DNA from: Glaciozyma antarctica PI12
Lineage: Eukaryota > Basidiomycota > Microbotryomycetes > Kriegeriales > Camptobasidiaceae
Length of the DNA: 64,000 bases
Direction: 5' to 3'
Assembly (NCBI GenBank): GCA_002917775.1
Contig: KZ627155.1
Span: forward strand, 592,675 to 656,674
The translations under genes and the position numbers were made by a program. Below the pieces are notes generated by a model, which searched no databases, was not told where the DNA came from, and saw only the letters and a program-made list of their open reading frames with translations. Below, in pieces: positions 33,030 through 43,900 of this stretch (position 1 is the stretch's first letter; every line of letters starts with the position of its first letter).

Positions 33030-34295
33030 GGACACAGAATGGAAGCAGCGTATACACTGATCTATCTCAGCGACAGACGAACCGATATGGCCTCGTATTG
33101 ATGGAGTGTGGCCCGATTTCCGGGGGCAAAAAAGAGAAAGCTCGAGAGGAACGCTTCTGTGTGTCGCACCCCTCACTTTTGTGTGTGCTGCAGCACTACT
33201 TCCTTCTGGAAAAGAAGCCGATCTAAGAAGGGAACCTGATCTCATAGTGCAGAGTGTACCAATCTTCAATGGGGAAGCCAGGCGAGCGGTTTAAGGCGGG
33301 AAACAGGCTGTCAGAAAGTCGCCGGACTCTTTTCAAGCGTCGGACTTTTGACGTGCTTGTAGAGGGAGAACTCTCAGAAATAGAGCGCAATCCCATGCTT
33401 AGACGCCATTACAGGCCTCAGTGAGGCACGGCCGAGCCTCACTCGAGCTCTCGAGCGCTCCAGCGCCTGCGGCCCTGCCCTCTCCGCTGCTCGATGAAGA
33501 TGAAGCGCGAAGCTCTCTTCAAGCCGCTAGACTTTACAGCAGTTGCGTTCCCTGAAAATCAAGTCCTCTAGAGAGAGAAAAAACGTGAAGCGAACAAATC
33601 CTCTCAATGGTGCTGGGGGGCTTCAGTTCGAGTCGAGCAGCCCAACCTTCCAGCTTTTGAAGCCAACGAAATTCTCCCTTTGGGTGTATCGTCTTCCAAA
33701 GCTAACTAGGACGTTGCCGTGCAAAGCTCAGGCATTGTTCCCCTCTAAAAGCGCTGCGAAAGCGACCAATTTGAGCCTTCTTTCGTCGGCTGCACCCAAT
33801 TCTTTGCTGCGTGGCACACGTTTTCTGTGGGCGACACACCCAAAGTGGTAGAACGCACAAAAAAACGTGCGGGACAGACACAAAAAAACGGCGGGGGACC
33901 AAGGCGGACACACACAACATCGTCTTTCTTTTTGCCCCAGAATGCGTGCCATAATGGAGCAATCGCGGAAACACGGTCGACGGGCTGGAATCACCCTGCG
34001 CGACGTGCTGGAAACGATCCTTGCGCACTTTTTTTGTTTCCTAGCAGTCCTGGCAGTGTGTGAGGCTTTACAGTACCTTCTAGAAACACTTTGGAGCGGG
34101 CAGGAAGCGGCCCAGGAGAGGGGGAGGTCCTCCTCTCGTCCCATTCCTCGGAGGAGGCTAACCACCTGCGCGCGAGCTTTTATTTTTTCGCAGCGGTTGC
34201 TCTCTCTCTGAATGTTTGCACCGCATCCTTCGTGGTACATAGTGAAGGGAGAGCTTCAGAGGAAGAGAAGAAATAAGCGCGTTGTGGAGGGCTGA
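33030..34295. other. Non-coding island with A-runs and hairpins
   Basis: About 1.27 kb that reads differently from the rest of the window: lower GC, A7 runs, few host-like codons and no frame with a closing splice model. It contains interleaved inverted repeats at 33415-33441, the sequence CACAAAAAAACG twice (33856-33867, 33879-33890), and a loosely repeated CTCTTTTCAAGC / CTCTCTTCAAGC module (about 33327 and 33510). It could be a decayed mobile element, a long non-coding RNA locus or a replication origin; the sequence alone does not decide. Confidence 0.4.
33415..33441. repeat. Interleaved inverted repeats (alternative hairpins)
   Basis: GCCTCA (33415-33420) is followed after one base by its complement TGAGGC (33422-33427) and then, after ACGGCCGA, by GCCTCA again (33436-33441). 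The middle arm can pair with either neighbour, so two mutually exclusive hairpins are possible. CTCGAG occurs twice just downstream. Confidence 0.6.
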
Positions 34296-34876
34296 GGACG
34301 AGACAGTGGGAGCGAGTGTCGTCGCAGTGCTCCCCTCTCTCTCCCTCTTCCCTCTCGCCAGTAGCGCTGGCCCAGCTGACGTCCGACTCATCAGGTGGCA
34401 AGGCTTTGCTTAAAGTCTTCGAAGACGGAAGCAGCGACAAGTCTTCTTCCTCAACCTTGGCATCGACATCTCCGAGCTCTCATGCCAGTACGTCGCTTGC
34501 ACCTTTCCCAAAATGCCTGAAAGCGAGAAACTCACGCTCGCCCCGCAGATTCCCTCCCAAAGCCGCATCCCCTCCTCCGTCTGAGCTGGAGCTCGCCCCA
34601 ACAGCGCACGACCTCCTGTCTCCGCATCTCGCCACACAGCCGTTCTCCCGCACCTCCCTCCACTCTTCCGCCCTCCTCCTCACCATCACTCACCCGATGC
34701 TGTACGTCTGGGTCGGTAGCGAAGTTCCTCACGAAGAGAAGCGCATGGCGCTCAGTAATGCGCAGAAGGTCGTTGCGAAGCTGGTTGAGGAGGGAGAGCT
34801 GAAGAGGTTGAGGGAGATGGTGAGGATCTCGCAGGGAGAGGAGCGGAATGATTTCTGGAGCTGGAGCTCAGGATGA
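34296..34876 (+). pseudogene. C-terminal fragment of a gelsolin-repeat-like protein (incomplete model)
   Basis: The last exon, opening near 34545 after an intron (donor GTACGT near 34490, acceptor CCGCAG), encodes a gelsolin-type strand-helix SSALLLTITHPMLYVWVGSE followed by EEKRMALSNAQKVVAKLVEE and ends at the TGA at 34876. An upstream exon segment reads QVFFLNLGIDISELSCQ. I could not find a start or an upstream exon with matching phase: the preceding frame (LLKVFEDG) does not connect. Either exons are missing because the neighbouring non-coding island interrupted the gene, or my splice model is wrong. Assignment to the gelsolin family is by pattern. Confidence 0.35.
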
Positions 34877-34928
34877 GCAGCGAGACTGAATAGGAGCAGC
34901 CTCGTGTAGCTTGAGGTCGGTGCACGAA

Positions 34929-35912
34929 TCACATCTCCATTTCGTCGTCTGAGGCGAACGGGTCGATCTCCAGGAAGTCGCCCACTTGAACCTTGTCCGG
35001 CCGTACGAAGCTCGCTCTCAGCGGTGGCGTCTGAAAATACCGCCTCCCATCAACCCTGCACCAACCCCATCAGCTCCAGTCAGCGAAACGCAACAGAGAC
35101 ACGCACAATCCATCCCCCTTCCCCACCGGCTCATCCCACTCGACTCCTACCCACACGCTATCATCCTTGGCCCCAAACTCGGTCGTCCCGACGTATCGAA
35201 TCGTTCCTCGGCGCGAAAGGATATCAGAGAGAGCGACTTCGCACCGCGCGCCGGGGACGAAGGTCTCTGGTATCGGGGTGGCGGGTTCGGACGATTTGGA
35301 GGAGACGGAGGAGGAAGGGGCGAAGCGACCTAGTTGGTGTCGAAGCTTGTAGGCTCGGACGGTATCTGCGAGAGGAGGAGGGTGAGAGGGCCCGAGTGAG
35401 GGGAGGAGGGGGTAACGGACCTGGACGCGCTTCGTACTCTTCGGGCGTGAGCTCGAACTTGTCCACCTTGGAGATATCGCTGAACTGCCCCGCCGTCGAG
35501 CGGGCATTCGGATCCGCGCTGTCGACCTGCACACGTACCAAGCGCATCAGCTCCTCCTCCCCTCACCGCCAACCGCTCAGCTCTAAATACACACCCTAAG
35601 CGTCATCCACTCCCGCACTCCATAGCTCTCCAACGTCCTCTCCTCGTCCTCCAAAACCGCCAACACCTCCTTCTCCCCCGGCCCCTCTCCCGCCCCTCCA
35701 TGCCCCGCCGCTACCGTAGTCCTCTGCAATCTCAGCAGTTGGTTGTGGTACGAGATACCGGTTACTGGTTCGAGTTTAAGCTGAGGGATGGTTAGCGAGG
35801 GACTGGGAGGGAGGGGAGAACGCACTTTGAGCTGGGAGATGGTGAGGTCGGTGCCGAGGCGGCGCTCGCTGTAGGTGTCGGGGGAGGAGACCCAGAGGGT
35901 GATGTAGGACAT
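34929..35912 (-). CDS. ALF1: Tubulin-folding cofactor B (Alf1-like) with CAP-Gly domain
   Basis: The protein begins MSYITLWVSSPDTYSERR with the ubiquitin-like fold of TBCB (LTISQLKLKLEPVTGISYHNQ), has an acidic linker (DISKVDKFELTPEEYEAR, the TBCB signature around FELTPEEYE), then a CAP-Gly domain: GARCEVALSDILSRRGTIRYVG, DDSVWVGVEWDEPVGKGDG and RVDGRRYFQ. The C-terminus ends in DDEMEMstop, an acidic tail like those that bind tubulin. TBCB acts with TBCE in alpha-tubulin folding and dimer turnover in the cytosol. Four or five short exons, with standard splice sites, separate these parts. Confidence 0.88.
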
Positions 35913-36408
35913 GGTTGAGGAGCGAGGGAGTGGTAGGAGGGAGAGAGCCAACACCGCGAAGAACGAAGACGCGCTTCGCTTGGACCTGGCTTCGACCTAT
36001 TCGATTCCTCCTCGAGTGGTCACGCGGCTTTTGAGGTCTCCTACGCAAGAAGTGGTGCAGGCATCGCGCTCACTCGAGACGGAGTCGTACGGGTACGGCA
36101 AGGACCGACCGCTCTCAAGAACCCATCGCTTCGCAGCGAACCACGCGTCTCTCTCTCTCTCAGGGAAGCGCGCATAATCGCCGAGCCAGAGGGTTGGAGC
36201 GCCGAAGCGAGTAGATGCTGAGTTGACAAGACCAAGTGTCCGCAAGGGAGGGGAAGTACAGCGAAGTGCGAAGAGGGGGAGCAATCGAATAACCACGATG
36301 CCGATGAGGAGAGTAAGAGATAGGGAGTAAGAGACTACGTGATGGTACATGATGCTGAATCGAAAATCGAAGAAAGAAGTAAATCATGTGTGAGAGAGAA
36401 AGAACGCC
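35913..36408. other. Intergenic region between TBCB and the KEN-box gene
   Basis: About 500 bp holding the TBCB promoter and the 3' end of the downstream minus-strand gene. I see no gene or repeat. Confidence 0.45.
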
Positions 36409-37438
36409 TCAGACCCTCATCGACCGCACGGCCTTGCTAAGTCCCTCGACCTTGGTTGCTGGCGCCTGCGAGCTCGAAGTAGGAGCAAGCTTGACCTTGC
36501 GCGTCGTGGCGGTGGTCGAGTACTCGTAGGGTTTGATGCATTCGCGCTTGTCGGCTTTTGAGGGGGAGTGGGAGGGAGAGGTGCGGATGCGGGTGGGAGA
36601 GGTGCGGCGACTTGGCGAAGGAGGGAGGTTGAAGGAGCCGTAGCCAGTGTACGCTTGAGTGACCTACGTACGCAGAACAGAGGTCAGTATCGTCGAGCGT
36701 CGAGCGTAAAAAAAACACGTGAGCACGACGAGAGAAAGGACGCACCTCAGCCAAAGGGGATTCGGTGAGTGCTCGAGCGCGCTTGTCCGCTTCTGAGAGG
36801 AGAAAGCAGGGAAGCTTGACCGTCTTGTCCTCCCCGTCGTCCGCGCTCTCCCCCTCCAGCTCGCTCTCGCTCCCCACACTCCTCGCGTAGCCCGAATCCT
36901 TGGCCGAATCGGGTGTGCCGAGGAGGGAGCCCTGGAATGACTGGGCAGGGGACGTCGAGCGCGCGTTGATCTCAGTCACCGCGGGTGCGACGAAGGAGGA
37001 CGAGGAGGCGGTCGAGAGGAGGTGCGAAGGGTCTGAGCGCTCTGTTGTTTGTCGGCGGGAGGACGGGTCGGAGGAGGGAGGGAGGAGGGGGAGGTCGTTC
37101 CAGGCGGGGATGACACGCGTGCGGAGGTTACCGGTGCAGACGCCGTTGGTCGAGGGGGAAGAGGCCTTGGAGGGGAGAGACTTGGAGGGCGGAGCGAGGA
37201 AGCTCTTCTCCCCCTGCTTGGACTTGGCCTTGCCGCACCCCATTCCCGACCCTGCGCCCAGCTCCGTCTTGCCGAACGGATCAAGGTTCTCCTTTCCTTT
37301 CCACTTGTCGTCCGCTGCTGGCTTGGGCTTTGCGTCTCCGAGTGCTTTCCGCCTAGGTTTGGCGGAGAGGGACGAGGTGGTGGGGCGGACGGCGGTAGGG
37401 GCTGCGTCTTGGTAGACGGCAAAGAGGCCTCGTGCCAT
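36409..37438 (-). CDS. Uncharacterised Ser/Pro-rich protein with KEN-box and D-box-like motifs
   Basis: Two exons, 36746-37438 and 36409-36663, join in phase 0 to give 315 residues starting MARGLFAVYQDAAPTAVRPT. The N-terminus has RRKALGDAK (D-box-like RxxLG) and, 20 residues on, KWKGKENLDPFG with a KEN box. The middle is disordered with an acidic run (ESELEGESADDGEDKTVKL) before the hydrophobic LPCFLLSEADKRARALTESPLAE. The C-terminus is full of Ser-Pro/Thr-Pro sites (LPPSPSRRTSPTRIRTSPSH). The combination is typical of APC/C substrates controlled by CDK, such as securins or CDK inhibitors, but I see no diagnostic domain and infer only cell-cycle-regulated turnover. Confidence 0.6.
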
Positions 37439-37938
37439 GACTGAAGGAGTAGGTCGTCAGGTCGTCGGAGGAGAGGGAGGGGGTGGAGGAGGGGGACGGA
37501 GAGGAGTGAGCCTGGATGGGAGGAGGTTGGGTGTTAGATCTACTTGCTCTTCAGGAACAGCTGAAACGTTGGCTGGCCAGTCTTCTGATCGGGAATCGCG
37601 TGGAGAACGAGCAACTTACGTGGCTCGATGGGGTGATTCGCGAGGAGGTGTTGAAGAGGAGGAGCTTGAGGAGGAGCAACCAAAACAAACGGGGGACGGA
37701 TTGGCCCCAAGGGCTGGCAGGGCGCGGACCCCAAGGCCAGCCGTGGGACCTTTCCTCCCCACCCCACGTTCGAGCTTCGCCTTCCCTCCTCCTCCCGCTA
37801 CTTCAAGCCGACCGCCGCCAACACTCCACTTCCTTCCAGTACCCCCACCTCAGCTCAGTACAGTCACCCCGACCAGAGCGTTAGCGAAGGAGCAAGCACA
37901 ACTAGCCTCGAGCGAACTCCCTCAAGAGCGCCTCCGGG
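37439..37938. other. Divergent promoter of the KEN-box gene and the histidine kinase
   Basis: About 500 bp between two divergent starts. 37740-37930 is C-rich with no frame of its own. The plus-strand Gly-rich frame from 37437 is a composition artefact. Confidence 0.5.
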
Positions 37939-40900
37939 ATGGCGCCAGAGTCGAAGCGAAGGAAGATTGACTCGGGAGGCAGCGTACCTGAGCCTCTAGG
38001 AAGCCTCCCTCTCCGTCCTCCCTTCTCTCCCAAGCCGGCTACGGTCCCTCTCCCCGATCGCGTCCTCCTCGTCGACCGGCGTCCTATCCCTCGACTCAGC
38101 GGCCAAGCCTACCCAACGGTCCTACCATTCGTCGGCGGAGTTCATGGCGACTCCTCCCTACGGTGGTGCGAACGGTTCAGTCGTACTGGGGGAGACTCTG
38201 GTGCTGGAGGGCTACAGGTGAGTTCAAGCTCTCGCGCTCGTCTCTCTTGCGTAGGGAAGGAGAGACAAAGGACTGATCCGACGTCTTGATTACAGGGACG
38301 TGTTGGTCCTTGCGAATCATTACGACGACACGGTGGTCTGCAGCGCGATCAGTGCGGCGAGAGGCGACTTGAAGGTTTGGATCAAGCTCTCTCTCAGCGC
38401 CAACCCAACCGCCGCGACGCAGTTCAAGGAGGAGTCTATTGTGCTCGCGTACCTTCACGAGAAAGGGATCCACAATGTGACCAAGGTCCTTGGTCGGGAA
38501 GCTGGAAGATTCGGCGTCAGTTCAATGTTGAGCTCTCGCTAGGGAAGAGGAAGCTGACGGCCTTTTCGCAGACCATGCTCGTCGTCGAGAGGGAACGACT
38601 TACTCTGTTCAAGGAGACCTTTCTTCCGCCAGATCGCTCGCCTGCGCCTCACTGGACCGAGCCCTCCTCTATCCTTCGCACTCTCGACCTCTGCATCAAA
38701 CTCGTCCGCATCGTCTCGTCCATTCACGACACGTCCGTCGTTCACAGCGCCATTCGCCCCTCCTCCATCTCTTTGTCCGTCTTCTCCGAGGTCCACGTCC
38801 ACGACTTCTCCTGCGCCCTGAGGGTCGGGCCCGAGGGAACGAGGGGGCCGATTCGGGACCGAGGCAGGGTCAACGAGGAGAGCTTGCCGTACCTCTCGCC
38901 CGAGTGCTCAGGAAGAGTAGGCAAGAGTGCGGACTACCGCAGTGACTACTACTCTATCGGAGCCTCTATATTTGAGATCTTCGTCGTGCGTGCTCTTTCG
39001 TCCTATCCTCGGGAGCTCGCGCTGATGGACTTTGTTCGCAGGGCCATACCCCCTTCCACGACGTAATCGACCCTCTCGAAATCATTCACGCTCACATCGC
39101 CCGCCGTCCTCTCCTCGCCACTCACTACGACCCCTCTATCCCCGAACCTCTCGCCCTAATCATCGCCAAACTCCTCGAGAAGTCGCCCGACGCGCGCTAT
39201 CAAACAAGTCAAGGCTTGATCGTCGATCTCGGGAAGGTCGTAGAGCTCGTTCGACTTCGGTCGGGCAGCACGGCTACGATGTTTAGCGCGATGGAGGAGA
39301 GCTTCGTGGTGGGCAGTATCGACGAGGCGGCCTACTTTCGCCTGCCGCCTGCTTCGAGGCTGTTTGGGAGGGAGGAGTCGGTCGAGCAGCTTCTCGCAAG
39401 CTATGCGCGCGTGGAGAAGACGTCGAGGCCGGAGATTGTCATCATCAAGGGACAGTCGGGGATCGGCAAGAGCAGCTTGGTCGAGACGGTGCGGAATCCA
39501 GTCCTGCGTTCGCGAGGCTGCTATACGCTCGTCAAGTTTGGTTCGTCCTTGAACACTCCTCATCCACTCTTCCCGCGCTGACTTGTACCACTCGCAGATC
39601 AAATCAAGAGTCCCGTCCCCTTCTTCGCCATCTCCCAAGCCCTTTCCAGCCTCCTCCGCCAGGTCCTCTCCGAATCGGTACAGCAACTCGTCTTCTGGCG
39701 CCAGCGCCTCTCCGTCGCCCTCGGCAAGGAAGGTCGGATCCTCGCCGACGTGCTCCCGACGCTCGAGAACATCTTCGAGCCCGGTTGGCTCGATAGCTTG
39801 CCGCCTGTCGTACCCGTGGGCCCTGCGGAGAGCGAGAACAGGTTTCGAAGCGTCGTGCGGAGGGTCTTGATGAGCTTCGCGCAGCCAGGAAAGCCACTCG
39901 TCGTCGTTTTTGGTCAGTCGCTTCTGGAATCTCGCTCTGGGGTGGTGCTGATGTGGCTTGTTTCTTTGCAGACGATCTTCAATGGACGACTCCCGCCGAC
40001 GTCGCCTTCATCACCTCCCTCGTCTCCAAGGACGACGACCGTTCCACCGCCTCCGACTCCCTCCTCGTCCTTTGCGTCTATCGCGACAACGAAGTCGGCC
40101 CGGATCACATCGTCACCACCACTCTCTTCCCTCAGCTCCCTCCCCACCACCTCAGCATCAAGCTCGAGTCTCTGACACTTGTCGACGTCATGGCCTTCAT
40201 CTCCGAGTCCCTAAGGAAGCCTATCGACGCTGCGGGCGGAGAGAAAGGACCGTTGCGCGAGGATCCCAACGTTCGCGGACTGGCCGAGTTGATCCTGCGG
40301 AAGACGGCAGGGAGTCCTTTGTTCGTCGCTCAGGTGCGTCTTCCCTAACTCATTCTCAAAGGCATCGCTGACTGACGCGTCTTCCTTCTTCAGCTCCTCA
40401 AAGCGCTCAACTTCGAAGGACTGTTCTCGTTCGACTTTCTCCTCCGCCGCTGGGACTACGACCTAGACCTCATCGCCTCCAAGTCCATCTCCGCCGACGT
40501 CGTCTCGCTCCTCCAGGCGCAGCTGCGCAAGTTCAGGCCAGCGACTCAAGACGCGCTCAAGGTCGCGGCGTGCATCGGGAACGAGGAGATTAGCGCTGCT
40601 ACGCTGGCGGTCGCGGCGGAGCGGTCGGTGCTCGAGCTCGTGGTGGATCTGCATGAGGTCGTTGAGGCGGGATTGTTGATTCCGTGTGGGGAGGCGATGG
40701 TTGATGGACCGGGCGAAACGGGGGAGAGGAGAGGGAGCGGAGTATCGGTGCCTCAACATTACAAGTCAGTCCCACGGACGATCGTGCGATGCCGAAGCTA
40801 ATTGTACTCCCAGGTTCTTCCACGATCGATGCCAGCAGGGTTCGTAGTCCTCCATCACAGCTTCACAGTGAATTGACGCCGTCCACGCAGCCGCCTACGC

Positions 40901-43900
40901 CCTAGTTCCCCCTGACGAACGCAGCGCGATGCACTATCGTATCGGCGAACGTCTCCTCGCAGCCACGTCGGAAGCAGATCTCGGCGACCACATCTTCGAC
41001 CTCTCCAACCAGCTCAACCACGGCGTCTCCCTTCTCGCGACCTCCGAAGACCGCGACAGGCTCGCTAGATTCAATCATCTCGCTGGAGCGAAGGCGGCCA
41101 AGTCGACTGCGTTCGAAGCGGCGAGGAACTACCTTCTCATCGCTTGGGATCTCCTCGGACCCGACGCGTGGGGGAGGGAATACGAGCTTATGAGCCAAGT
41201 GACGGAGCTCTTGATCGAAGTCGAGTACAGTCTTGCGTGAGTTCCGCTCCACCACCTTGAGCGGAGATGTGACTGACTCTGATTCCTCGCTCGCAAGGGA
41301 CTACGCTGCGGCTCAAGAGTTCGTTAGGATTTTCCTCGCCCACTCCCACGACACCGTCGCCAAGCTCGCCGTCTACACTCAGTCCATTCGGTGCGCCACT
41401 GCGACTGGGGAGGCGAACGAGGCTATCGAGATTGGGCGGCAGGGACTGGCGATGGTCGGCATTACTTTTCCGAGCGAGAGGGACGATGCGGCTCGTATCG
41501 TTGCAGCTATTCGCGAGGAGCTCCAGCTGACGCCTGCGAGGATCAAGGTGCGTTCGTTTCGGCCTGTCGTTTCGAGCTGTTCCTGATGCTTGCTCCTTAG
41601 GCCCTCAGCAATCTTCCTCGAATCACCGGTCCCGTCGCCTCTGGAGCTCTGGCGATTCTCGCTAGTCTCGTCGCCCCGACTTACTTCGTGCGAATCGATC
41701 TCCTCGGTGCTCTCTCCTCTCTGTCCGTCCAACTTACCGTCAAGGTGCGCGCTTCCTCTCCTCATCCACACGCGCTCTCCTAACCTCCCTGCTCTTCAGC
41801 ATGGACTCGGTGATGCGGGCGCATTCGTTCTCACTCTCTACGCAGTTCTCGTCGCAGGCCAGTTCCACGAGCACGAAGAGAGCCTGGCGTTTGGCGAAGT
41901 TGCAGTCGGGTTCTTCGCCCGGTACGGCGCTACGCCGCTTGCCTGTCCTGTACGTCGTCGTGGCTGGCTCAGGTAGACCGAGCTGACGTCTGAGATCCTG
42001 GCAGACGTTCAAAGTGCACGCTTCGCACGTCATCATCTGGTCGCGTCCCATCCGCGAAACGCTGCCTATCTTCCGCCAGTCTGTTGCGTATGGGATCGAG
42101 TGCGACCTTTCCGCTCGGGGCGTGTTCCAACGCTGACTCTTTCTTCAGATATCGAGACGCGGAGTATCTTGGCTTCGGATCGGCTGAGCTTTGCGCGTAT
42201 TCTCTCCTCGCGGTAACTTGTTTCGTCGCTGCGTCCGCGGTCACGCATTGAATACGTCTCGCAGGGACTCGAGCTCTCTAACCTGGCGAACGACTTGGAG
42301 CGCTACTGCGTCGTCGTGCGGAACTTTCGGAACGAGCTGAGCTCGCTCTACATCTCGGTCATCCACCAGGCGACCCTCTGCCTTGTTGGGAAGAGCGATG
42401 GCCACCCTTGCGAAATCGAAGGCCAAGCTTTTGGAGCGATTGAGTACAACATCGCTCGCGACAAGAATTGTGCGTCGTTTTCGTCGAATATCGCGAGCTC
42501 TGACTGACTTGCCCTTCTCAGATGCCGCGACGCTGCACGTCTTCCACCTCTTTCGTCTCATGATCTCGCTATTCTTCAAGTGAGCTCTCTCTCCCTCCGC
42601 CCCTGGGCGTCGGTTGACATCAATGCGTTCCAGCGACAAGGTCCGCGCTCGCCAATCGGTGCTCCTTGGACGACAATGGATCCATGGCGTGCGCATACCG
42701 CATATCTTCACTAGGTCGCCCGTGACTGACTTCTGCACAGGGACAAGGCCTCGTCTTCCCCGCTTTCTTCCAGCTGTTCGAGGCGGTCGCGCTCTACGAC
42801 GACTTCGCTGGCCTCACCGAAGCCGAACGGGCGACTCTCGTCTCTACCACGGAATACTTCGAAGGTCTGGCGAAGATTCAGCCCGCGAACTTTGGGCACA
42901 TGCTGTCAGTAGTCGCTTTCGGCGTGCTGAACCGACTGCTGACGCTCTTTCTCTCCAAGACTCTGGCTCCGCGCGGAAGAAGCTCGCTCTCAGGAAGCCT
43001 GGCCGGACGCCGTCGCTCTTTACGACCAAGCGATCCTCGCGGCGACGGAGGAGGAGTTCATCCACCTCTCGGCGTGCATGAACGAACGATGCGCCGCGAT
43101 GCTGAAGGCTCCGAAGCTCGCCGCCGGCTATCTCCTCGAGGCGCACTCCCAGTGGACGAAATGGGGCTGCTTGCCGAAGGTTCGAAACCTGGAGACCTCC
43201 TTCCCCGCCGTCTTCCCCAAGCTCGCCTCCATCGTCACTCCCAACCCCCACTGCCAGCACTCCTCGTCGCCGGTCTCGGAGCTCCACCCCTTCTTTCCCC
43301 CGACCGAATCGCGAAATCTCGACGCTGCATCCGAAACCGCACGCAGCATGTCCAACCGCGAGGACTTTCGGCCGTCCAAGTCGACCTCATCTCACTCGGA
43401 ATCGGAGCGCGGGAGCGAGTTTCGCAGTACCTCTCATTCCGAGACTCGAACAGGCCTTACGACGGAGCTTGATCTTCGCGCTGTGGTCAGCGCGTCCTCG
43501 GTGCTCGCGAGCGAAACTTCGGTCGACGGGTGAGTAGGATCCCTTAGGCGCCAGCATCGCTCGCTGATGTTTTGGCGACGCAGGGTCGTTTCAAAGCTCC
43601 TGGTGCTGGCGTTGCGAACCGCTGGTGCAGAGCTGTGCCTTCTCGTTCTCGACAAAGGAGGTGCGCTTTGCGCGGAGGCCGTCACGACTTCCGACTCGAG
43701 CGAAGTCAAGCACCTCCGCACGTTGGACCCCATCGACGCGGATCCCACAAAGTGTAGGTCCAGCCCTCGACTCCTACACCTCGTTCGTCAGCTAACCCGC
43801 TTCTCTTAGACCCCTGCAGTGTTATCAACTACGTCGCTCGAACCCGGCAGACGGTGACTTCGCTCGGCACCGTTGGCAGCTCGGATCCTTACGTGTTCGT

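Noticed and set aside
33867-34211. Plus-strand frame with a membrane-like stretch, ILAHFFCFLAVLAVCEALQY
   Set aside because: Codon use is unlike the other genes, and no start context, splice model or domain supports it; the frame lies in the A-run island.
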